A stretch of 64,000 bases of DNA from contig JBMNVN010000002.1 in the NCBI GenBank assembly GCA_050946835.1, positions 316,764 to 380,763 of the forward strand. Direction: 5' to 3'. Below are positions 16,823 through 23,812 of the stretch, piece after piece; position 1 is the stretch's first letter, and each line of letters opens with the position of its first letter. The notes under the pieces are model-generated. The model was not told the DNA's origin, did no database searches, and was given only the letters and a program-made list of their open reading frames with translations. The stretch comes from UBA1447 sp002329225 (lineage in GTDB: Bacteria; Bacillota; Clostridia; Oscillospirales; Acutalibacteraceae). The translations under genes were made by a program, and so were the position numbers.

Positions 16823-17902
16823 CTATTCCTCCAAAACTCTTTTTTCGCTGTTGCAGAATACTATTTCGGGCATGAGCGGGCATCCACCCATGCAAAGTTC
16901 CTTTTTTTTGCATCCGGGACAAGCCTTGCGCATTTTGTTGCGGAACAGTTCAAACTGTTCACTGTTCCACGCTTCTTCGATTGTTTTGTCGGCAAGAGAA
17001 ACCTCATATCGCCTCTCCTGATCAAAACTGCACGGCACCATAATCATATCGGCACCGATATAACAACTGTATCGTCCGCCTTCACAGGTATCAAGCGATT
17101 CGGGCAGAATTGATTTGCAGAACCTTATTGCCCCCGGCACATTGCAACTGTCCATACCAACCTTGAACGGATGATGGTTATCGAGCTGAGCAAAAAACTC
17201 TTCAACCCTCGGGTCATCAACCGAAAGCATATTTGCTTTTGTTCCCTGACCTGCAGGCTTGTGCAGAAGAAAAATTACCGCATTGATTCCTTTGGGGAAA
17301 TCATTGTTTTTCAATCGCTCAATCGCCTCATCAATACTGTTGTTGCCGAGAACATAATGGATATTTGTTGTGACTCCTGCATCGAGAAGCATCTGAATTG
17401 CCCTGAGGGTGTATTCGCTTCTGTACCAACTTACCGCAACTGCACCACAGTATTTCTTGCAAAGTGCGGCAATTTCCGGAGTCATTCCGTATCCTGATGT
17501 TGTGAAATTCGGCACAAGCATATTCTCACAGCAAATTCTGAGAATTTCTTCAAAGTGTTCGTGCTGATCGGGGTCACCTCTGCCTCCAAGTGCAAACTGA
17601 TTGCATTTGCCTTTTGATTGCTCTGCGATTTTTCTGAAATTCTCAACAGTCATATTAGGCTGTTCAACGAGCATTCCTCTTTGATAACATCCGATACCTG
17701 CCTTTGCGCAAAGACCCGTTTTACCGTGTATACAATGACCCATAATGCCCACATCAATAAGATGCGGATACGAAGCCATAAACGGGTCAACACCTGTGTC
17801 CTTGCCGTTTTCATCAAGAATCCCCGAGCGTATATATGTTCCCGTTTCGGTGTCAAATATAAATTTGAATTTGTATTTTTTATCGTGGATGATGTATTTC
17901 AA
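16823..17902 (-). CDS. Radical SAM protein with SPASM-type C-terminal Cys cluster
   Basis: About 359 residues. The expected radical-SAM cluster region reads GHCIHGKTGLCAKAGIGCYQ: three Cys with spacing C-x7-C-x6-C, not the canonical CxxxCxxC. LGGRGDPDQHEHFEEIL and SWYRSEYTLRAIQMLLDAGV match the barrel strands of the family. The C-terminus has RYSCYIGADMIMVPC and CPGCKKKELCMGGC, a SPASM-like auxiliary cluster site found in peptide-modifying enzymes. TTG at 17902 with AGGAG upstream is preferred over an earlier TTG at 17959. Together with the adjacent LRR gene it looks like a maturase and target pair, but the substrate is unknown. Confidence 0.8.
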   Translation of the reverse strand: MKYIIHDKKYKFKFIFDTETGTYIRSGILDENGKDTGVDPFMASYPHLIDVGIMGHCIHGKTGLCAKAGIGCYQRGMLVEQPNMTVENFRKIAEQSKGKCNQFALGGRGDPDQHEHFEEILRICCENMLVPNFTTSGYGMTPEIAALCKKYCGAVAVSWYRSEYTLRAIQMLLDAGVTTNIHYVLGNNSIDEAIERLKNNDFPKGINAVIFLLHKPAGQGTKANMLSVDDPRVEEFFAQLDNHHPFKVGMDSCNVPGAIRFCKSILPESLDTCEGGRYSCYIGADMIMVPCSFDQERRYEVSLADKTIEEAWNSEQFELFRNKMRKACPGCKKKELCMGGCPLMPEIVFCNSEKRVLEE

Positions 17903-17987
17903 TTGACAATCACTCCTGTGATTTATGCTGTTAAAAATCAATCGCACCGTTTTCAACAAAAAACTTTTCGGGCATTTCGTTTTCCTG

Positions 17988-18491
17988 CTATAATTTTAGA
18001 TTTATTGATTTTCGGACAATATTTCCTTTTCTTACAACACGGACATATGAATCAATACGGGTTGCAATTTTCATCCCTTCTTCCGCCTTATCAGTAAGAT
18101 TTTCGTTAAGGCTGATTATGTTTTTATTTAAAAGTCCGTGGATAACCTCATTTCGGTATTTACACCATTTTCCCAGCTCATCCATGCAATTCAAAACATC
18201 ATCAATATCAAGGCTTTCACAGGCAAATTTGAGTTTCTGCTGATATTTTCCTTCTGCACCCTCTGTTGTTTCAACCCAACTCAGCACAGCACGGATAAGA
18301 TTATATTTTGTGCTTATATTGTTCAAACAAACACCTGCACTTTTCTTGTTGCAAAACCCATTATACAATGGAATCAAAAAGACTTTTGAAGTTTTGTTAT
18401 CGAGTTTTGATGATGTTCTGTTATTCATTCCTCCGATGTGATATATAAACGACCTCAATCTGTCTTTAATCATTGCATAGTCTATCATCAT
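17988..18491 (-). CDS. Possible HEPN-like protein, 5' end abutting an IS3 remnant
   Basis: A 167-residue helical protein of unknown family. Residues near 112-120 read KYRNEVIHGLLN, an R-N-x-x-x-H motif of the form used by HEPN-superfamily RNases and toxins. The rest (SWVETTEGAEGKYQQKLKFA and on) would supply the other helices. It lies upstream of, and on the same strand as, the radical SAM gene. Its start coincides with the edge of a transposase remnant and has no clear ribosome binding site, so the true N-terminus and promoter may have been lost. Confidence 0.5.
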   Translation of the reverse strand: MMIDYAMIKDRLRSFIYHIGGMNNRTSSKLDNKTSKVFLIPLYNGFCNKKSAGVCLNNISTKYNLIRAVLSWVETTEGAEGKYQQKLKFACESLDIDDVLNCMDELGKWCKYRNEVIHGLLNKNIISLNENLTDKAEEGMKIATRIDSYVRVVRKGNIVRKSINLKL

Positions 18492-18493
18492 CG

Positions 18494-18927
18494 CTTCAAA
18501 AGCTACTTTCCGACATTACCGAAATACAGTGCTGTGACGGAAAATTGTATGTATCGGCAGTTCTCGATTGCTACAACGGAGAGATTCTTTCCGTAGCAAT
18601 GGATAGCAATATGAAGAAGGAGCTTTGCATCCGAACCGTGACAGAGCTTGAATTGCAATACGGGAAGAAGATCCGCGGAGCAATCTTTCACAGTGACCGA
18701 GGAAGTCAGTCACCAGCGAAGCATTCAGAACCGCACTCCGAGAGGCAGGGTTTGTTCAAAGTCTCAGCGGTACAGGTCATTGCTTTGATAACGCAAGAAT
18801 GGAAAGTTTTTTTGTGACATTGAAGAAGGAAAAAATCTACAGGATCTCCGCGTATAATTATAACATAGCACAATTGCAGGAAAAATGCAATAAAATTTAC
18901 TGCATAAAGTCAAAATTTGGCGGTTAA
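18494..18927 (+). pseudogene. IS3-family transposase (OrfB/rve) remnant, frameshifted
   Basis: The plus strand reads SDITEIQCCDGKLYVSAVLD (first catalytic Asp), then AIFHSDRGSQ (second Asp). After a missing base near 18708 it continues in another frame as TSEAFRTALREAGFVQSLSG and GHCFDNARMESFFVTLKKE (third residue, Glu) to a TAA at 18925-18927. This is the C-terminal half of an IS3/IS150-type DDE integrase. The 5' half and the OrfA gene are absent, so it is inactive. Confidence 0.8.
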
Positions 18928-19223
18928 ATCAATTATTGATCAGCTCATTCATAAACGGCATGCGAAATTATCTCAACAAAAATTCCTGTGAAGACCATTT
19001 TCTGCGAGTTATTCCGATGAATGCTCAGTTCGTATTCTGCTAATGTACGATTGATTATTCAGGGAATGTTTGCCTCTGAATATGTTCTCGCTTTGGGTCG
19101 GTCATAAGATCGTTTTTGCCGTTTAATACAGTTGAATATAAAAGTTGAAGGGCGGTTACAATGGACTGTTGAAAATCCGCCGAAGTGTCTTTTTGTGCTC
19201 TGTATGGAAAACGCAGAATATAT
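18928..19223. other. Intergenic accessory DNA, possible small ORF
   Basis: A 67-residue reverse-strand frame (19055-19258; EIHKYILRFPYRAQKDT within it) is open but unrecognised and overlaps the next gene. I see no convincing gene here. Confidence 0.3.
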
Positions 19224-19511
19224 TTATGTATTTCTCCTCTCAACAAACCATCGACCAATGTTATTGCCAGTTAGGTTTGTGCTTCTTTCAAAAAAGAGAT
19301 AGCTTTGCTTACCATGAACCATAATGGTGTAGCGGTCACCTTGACCCCCGGCTTTCATTGCGGCTGCTTGCCGGATATCGATTATTTTATCGATGGCGAA
19401 CTTCTCACCATCTTCCCAGGTAATGACCCTGGGTAACAATGTGCCGTCCGCAGCGAAGTCTGCTTTAACGGCCACATACACTTTTATGGGTTTAGTTGTA
19501 GTAGTCTGCAT
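19224..19511 (-). CDS. Conserved phage/ICE-type small protein next to ImmA
   Basis: A 95-residue protein (IKVYVAVKADFAADGTLLP, then RYTIMVHGKQSYLFFE, ending GRWFVERRNT) of a kind commonly found beside ImmA/XRE/UmuC-like genes in Clostridial prophages; its function is not known to me. About ten residues (RSTNLTGNNI) appear to be inserted between YLFFE and GRWFVE, which I would expect to be nearly adjacent. Its start overlaps the ImmA stop by 20 bases, so the two are coupled. Confidence 0.6.
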   Translation of the reverse strand: MQTTTTKPIKVYVAVKADFAADGTLLPRVITWEDGEKFAIDKIIDIRQAAAMKAGGQGDRYTIMVHGKQSYLFFERSTNLTGNNIGRWFVERRNT

Positions 19512-20046
19512 CTTCGGGGATCTCCATATCTTTCATAAAATTACTTCGTGCATTGATGGGAGGTTCAATCATTTTGAACCCTTTCCACTTCATAACGCGG
19601 AACTTAAAATCCAACAACTCTGCCGGAACTAACAGCATTGCGGCAGCCGAAAAGAATGTAGTGTCTTGGTTTAGTACATCCAGAACCTCTTTGTCTTCCA
19701 ACAGCAGTTCCGCTGCAAAAAGATTTGCGTCTTTTTCAAACTCGGAGGTCTGATCAAAGAGTGTCACCTCATGGAAAGCGTGTATACCGCTTTTGCGATG
19801 AAACTCTGCGTGACAGAGTTCGTGGGCTCCAATAATCCGCTGAATGATTTCTGGGAGGTCACTGTTAATTACAATGACACGGATGCGGTTCTTCTTAAGA
19901 AAGAAGCCCTTTACTGCATCGGGTGCTGTACCCATTGGTTGAAATATCAGCTTGATGCCCATTGCACGGCACAAACGAAAAGGGTTTCGTTCATCATATT
20001 TCTTTATCAGCTTTGCGACCGCTGTGCTGATTTCTGAATAGGTCAA
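19492..20046 (-). CDS. ImmA/IrrE-family metallopeptidase
   Basis: A 184-residue protein with the zinc-peptidase motif HELCHAEFH (HExxH) near residue 90 and a downstream EFEKDANLFAAELL helix that supplies the third ligand. ImmA-type peptidases cleave the partner XRE repressor to induce prophage or ICE genes after damage. The XRE repressor is the next gene upstream (20119-20547) on the same strand. Confidence 0.9.
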   Translation of the reverse strand: MTYSEISTAVAKLIKKYDERNPFRLCRAMGIKLIFQPMGTAPDAVKGFFLKKNRIRVIVINSDLPEIIQRIIGAHELCHAEFHRKSGIHAFHEVTLFDQTSEFEKDANLFAAELLLEDKEVLDVLNQDTTFFSAAAMLLVPAELLDFKFRVMKWKGFKMIEPPINARSNFMKDMEIPEDADYYN

Positions 20047-20118
20047 AATACACCCCTCCTTTATAGTGGAATATATCCATATTAAATTTTAGCAAAGCAT
20101 ATGTCCCATAAAACGGAC

Positions 20119-20547
20119 TCAAGCCTTTTTGGGACCAAACTTCTTGCTTGCTTCTTCCTTACAAGTAACATAGGCGGTCATAACAGCCTGGAAGAAAGCA
20201 TCCTTCTGCTCCTGGGAAAGTTCGCCTCCGGCAAAGAGGGCTGCGTTGTCAGCAAGGAGTTCGTCCATATCACGCACACCCTTGGCACCGTATAAAGCAC
20301 GAGCCTGGTCAATGTATTCATCCTTCTCGATATCTTCTAAAGGATCAGTGCAGTTATCATCGGAGAGGAACTTCACAGAAACCTTGAGGGCACGAGCCAA
20401 CTTTTCAATTGTAGAGCGTCTGGCTCTCGCTCCGCCGGATTCGTAGGAGGCAATGGTTCTTTGGGAGACACCGACCTCGTGAGCAAGTTCATTTTGTGTC
20501 AGCTTCGCCACTTCACGGGCGCGCTTAATCTTGTCGGAAAAAGTCAT
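20119..20547 (-). CDS. XRE-family prophage repressor
   Basis: A 142-residue protein. The N-terminal HTH (KLTQNELAHEVGVSQRTIAS) is followed by an acidic helical tail. Its place between ImmA and an operator-rich divergent promoter region identifies it as the lysogeny repressor. It is probably the target of the adjacent ImmA. Repeated ACTTCAT heptamers at 20582-20710 are its likely binding sites. Confidence 0.88.
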   Translation of the reverse strand: MTFSDKIKRAREVAKLTQNELAHEVGVSQRTIASYESGGARARRSTIEKLARALKVSVKFLSDDNCTDPLEDIEKDEYIDQARALYGAKGVRDMDELLADNAALFAGGELSQEQKDAFFQAVMTAYVTCKEEASKKFGPKKA

Positions 20548-20581
20548 ACTTTATCCCTCCATCGAAAATTTTCAAATCATA

Positions 20582-20710
20582 ACTTCATCAACTTCATAGA
20601 AGCTATTGACAAAACTTCATTCAGCGATTATACTTGAAAATGAAGTTTATGAAGTTACGGCTTCATTATATACCCCGCAACTTCATTTTGTCAATAGGTT
20701 TTTATGAAGT
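20582..20710. promoter_or_regulatory. Operator region with two face-to-face promoters and seven ACTTCAT heptamers
   Basis: Plus promoter: TTGACA (20606-20611), 17 bases, TATACT (20629-20634), reading toward the Y-family polymerase fragment. Minus promoter: TTGACA (complement of 20689-20694), 18 bases, TATAAT (complement of 20665-20670), reading toward the repressor. ACTTCAT or its complement occurs at 20582, 20591, 20614, 20640, 20649, 20680 and 20704. Several copies lie inside both promoter spacers, so one repressor could control both transcripts. Confidence 0.8.
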
Positions 20711-20735
20711 TTTTCTGAAATGAGGTGAATTTTTG

Positions 20736-20921
20736 ATGGAAAGAGCCATTCTCCACAGTGATTTGAACTGTTTTTACGCTTCCGTAGAGATGATGCTTGA
20801 CCCAAGCCTGCGTGGAAAGGCTGTAGCGGTTTGCGGTTCTACAGAGGACCGGCACGGCATTGTTCTTGCGAAATCCGAGAAGGCAAAGAAGGCAGGAATA
20901 AAGACAGGGATGCTCGTTCTC
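20736..20921 (+). pseudogene. Y-family DNA polymerase (UmuC/DinB-like), N-terminal fragment
   Basis: MERAILHSDLNCFYASVEMM and GKAVAVCGSTEDRHGIVLAK are the first palm segments of a Y-family polymerase, including the metal-binding Asp of HSDLNCFYAS. Similarity stops after KKAGIKTGM and the frame ends at 20933. The DNA then continues as family-A polymerase sequence in another frame. At 62 of more than 400 residues, this is a deletion stub. Confidence 0.85.
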
Positions 20922-22010
20922 GTTCTGAACTGACCACTGCTATGAAAGAACTGACTGCTTTGGAGAACCCAAATTCGGTGCAGCAGATGAAGCTGTGGCT
21001 TGCTGATAATGGTTTGGAAACAGACACCCTCGGTAAAAAGGCTGTGGCTGAAATGCTGAAAACTGCATCCCCGGAAATGCGTAGAGTTTTGACCTTGCGT
21101 CAGCAACTTGCCAAATCCTCGGTAAAGAAATACCAGGCTATGGAAACCGCTGTATGTTCCGATGGCCGTGCCAGGGGTATGTTTCAGTTCTATGGTGCAA
21201 ACCGCACCGGCAGATGGGCGGGCAGAATAATTCAGCTGCAAAACTTACCTCAAAACCACCTCACCAACCTTGCCGATGCGCGTGGTCTTGTTCGTGATGG
21301 TGACTTCGATGCCGTTGAGTTCTTCTTTGATGATGTCCCGGACACATTATCCCAGCTTATCCGCACAGCTTTCGTTCCCCGCGAGGGTGCGAAACTGATC
21401 GTGGCAGACTTTTCTGCCATTGAGGCTCGTGTCATTGCGTGGCTTGCCGGAGAGGAATGGCGACAGCAGGTTTTCGCAGAGGGCAAAGACATCTACTGTG
21501 CTTCTGCTTCTCAGATGTTCGGTGTTCCTGTAGAAAAACACGGCATCAACGGACACCTTCGCCAAAAAGGAAAAATCGCAGAACTGGCCCTTGGTTATGG
21601 CGGTTCTGTCGGTGCCCTAAAAGCTATGGGTGCTTTGGAGATGGGACTCACCGAAGAAGAACTCCCACCCCTGGTGGATGCTTGGCGACAGGCAAACCCG
21701 ATGATAACGAAACTTTGGTGGGATGTTGACCGTGCCGTTATGGAAGCTGTCCGTTTCAAGCACACCAACGAAACCCACGGCATTACATTCTCGTGTAGAA
21801 GCGGAATGCTATTTATAACACTCCCGTCCGGCAGACAGCTTGCCTATGTGAAACCCAAAATCGGCACAAACAAATTCGGTGGTGATTGTATTACCTACGA
21901 AGGTGTCGGTGGGACAAAGAAGTGGGAACGCCTGGATAGCTACGGTCCCAAGTTCGTGGAGAACATTGTGCAGGCGACAGCAAGAGACATTCTCTGCTAT
22001 GCTTACACAT
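20919..22010 (+). pseudogene. Phage family-A DNA polymerase, internal fragment fused between deletion endpoints
   Basis: About 360 residues of a phage Pol I-type polymerase: RSRSELTTAMKEL at the start, FYGANRTGRWAGRIIQLQNL, VADFSAIEARVIAWLAG (motif A), KGKIAELALGYGG (motif B region), and KFVENIVQATARDIL. It lacks its own N-terminus and the C-terminal HDE motif; after RDILCYA the DNA switches to a tail-protein gene. It has no native start codon. It is a relic of the prophage replication module. Confidence 0.85.
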
Positions 22011-22694
22011 CCGCTGACAATTTCGTTCTCCCGTGTTGTAAACGGTGGTGGCATTGTTGACCTGCTCGTGACCACTCCCAACGGTAATGTGTTTAAGAAC
22101 AGCGAAGTTGCCACTCTTACTGCAAAGGCAGAACTGTGGCGTGGATCTACTGTGGACACCACCAATGTTACCTATAAGTGGGGCGTGATGGATAGCACCG
22201 TAACTTCCAGTTCCTCTGCCGGTTATGACGCGGCATTCGGTACTGGTTGGAGAAAGCTGTCTGACAGCACGGGTATGTACACCGGCACTACCACCGCCAC
22301 CATTACCATTTACGCTGCCGCAGTTGACAGCTATGCGGTATTTAAGTGCGTGGCTACTGACTCCGATTCCACCTCCAACACCTACAACAAGACCTTCACC
22401 GATGTTACGACCTTTATTGACAACTCCGACCCTATCCAGGTGGTTATCACCTCCACGGGCGGTGATGTCTTTAAGAACGGCAGCGGTTCTACGGTACTGA
22501 CCGCTGTTGTTTACCAGGCGGGTGCTGAAATCGACGCTGACGGCAAGGGCACTTACACCTGGACGAAGTACAACAAGAACGGTGCAATCGATACCAATTG
22601 GGGTACAACCGGTACCAAGACCGGCAAAACTCTGTCGGTGTCTTCTTCCGATGTTGCCACTAAGGCAACCTTTATGGTGGTAGTCACTCTGTAA
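22011..22694 (+). pseudogene. Phage tail protein, C-terminal part (Ig-like repeats)
   Basis: From about 22011 the frame SRVVNGGGIVDLLVTTPNG runs to the stop at 22694. It contains two similar beta-rich repeats, NGNVFKNSEVATLTA and GGDVFKNGSGSTVLTA, typical of Ig-like domains on tail and fibre proteins. The N-terminal part is missing because of the deletion that joins it to the polymerase fragment. An in-frame upstream start within the polymerase DNA could still give a chimeric product. Confidence 0.7.
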
Positions 22695-22706
22695 GGAGGT
22701 GTTTCC

Positions 22707-23795
22707 ATGCGGGCGATCGCTCAATTTACCATCATCAATCTTTGCGATGTTATCTCTTCTGATGTCGCACCCGAAAACCCCTATGTCGGTATGCTTTGGG
22801 TAAACACCGCCACCGTTCCGCCGGAAACAATGGTGTGGGATGGTGTCGGTTGGGTGGTTCAAAACAATCTGGAAGAACTGCGTACAACCGTTTCCACCCA
22901 CACCACTCGCTTTGGTGAGTTCCAAACATCGATCGATGGCTTGAACAGCTATGTATCCAACCTTACAAAGACCGTAGAAACTGTCAGCGGTGAGGTTTCC
23001 GGGGAAAAAGAGACCGTTCTTGAAATGCAAGAGCAGATCTCCGAACTGGAACACACCGTTGAGGGTTTGTCCTTAACTATGAGTGAGCAGTTTGCGGGTG
23101 GTATCAACTTCATCCGTAATTCTGCCGGTCTTAACGGCATAACCGATGATTGGATTACTACTGGCACAGTTTCTACAGACAGTTCAACAGATGTGCAAAA
23201 CAACACCACTTCCGACTCTTGCTTTGTGCTTGGAGAAACCTCCACGCTCAAGCAAGTAGTCACGGGTGTTGTGACAGGCTCATCTTATGTTCTTTCTCTC
23301 CGCGCAAAAAAGACCGGGGCGAGTTATTCTTCATACTTCCGTGTGCAGTACAACGGCACCAAGTATCTGTACCTTTTTAGCACTACTTCCACCTTTGATT
23401 GGACGGAATACAGCGTGGTTATTCCCGATGTGCAGGACAGTACTATCACCATTTACTGCTATAACCGAATCGCAAGTTTGTATGTTTCGGACATTATCTT
23501 GGCTGAAGGAACGACCGTCCACAAATGGACGCCCGCTCCTAACGAGATTTATACCACCGAGGTTAAAATCGACCGCCGTGGTATCGAGGTTTCCAATGCC
23601 GATTCCGCTCAACGGACGGTTATCAACAACACGGAATTTTCCGGCTACTACAACGAAGAAAAAATATTCACGCTGAACAAGGATGAAACCATCACCAAGA
23701 AAACAACGGTTGATGGCGAGTTGACGGTCGGCAAGACCAAGTTCGTGCCGATGCCTACGGCCTCGCAGGGACTCAATATCGTAATCCTTGATTAA
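22707..23795 (+). CDS. Phage minor tail / fibre protein with coiled coil
   Basis: A 362-residue protein with AAGGAGGTG before the ATG. The N-terminus (NPYVGMLWVNTATVPPE, then WDGVGWVVQN) is typical of tail-associated proteins. Residues about 50-125 form a coiled coil (VEVS-type heptads such as LTKTVETVSGEVSGEKE). About 130-270 are a beta-sandwich of carbohydrate-binding type, and the end carries VDGELTVGKTKF, a baseplate-type tail motif. Structural virion component; receptor specificity unknown. Confidence 0.75.
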   Translation: MRAIAQFTIINLCDVISSDVAPENPYVGMLWVNTATVPPETMVWDGVGWVVQNNLEELRTTVSTHTTRFGEFQTSIDGLNSYVSNLTKTVETVSGEVSGEKETVLEMQEQISELEHTVEGLSLTMSEQFAGGINFIRNSAGLNGITDDWITTGTVSTDSSTDVQNNTTSDSCFVLGETSTLKQVVTGVVTGSSYVLSLRAKKTGASYSSYFRVQYNGTKYLYLFSTTSTFDWTEYSVVIPDVQDSTITIYCYNRIASLYVSDIILAEGTTVHKWTPAPNEIYTTEVKIDRRGIEVSNADSAQRTVINNTEFSGYYNEEKIFTLNKDETITKKTTVDGELTVGKTKFVPMPTASQGLNIVILD

Positions 23796-23812
23796 GTGGG
23801 AAAGGAGAAATT

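Noticed and set aside
21891..23054. A 387-residue minus-strand ORF opposite the polymerase and tail genes
   Set aside because: It spans both a deletion junction and two recognisable plus-strand genes. The length comes from G+C-rich codon bias, not coding.
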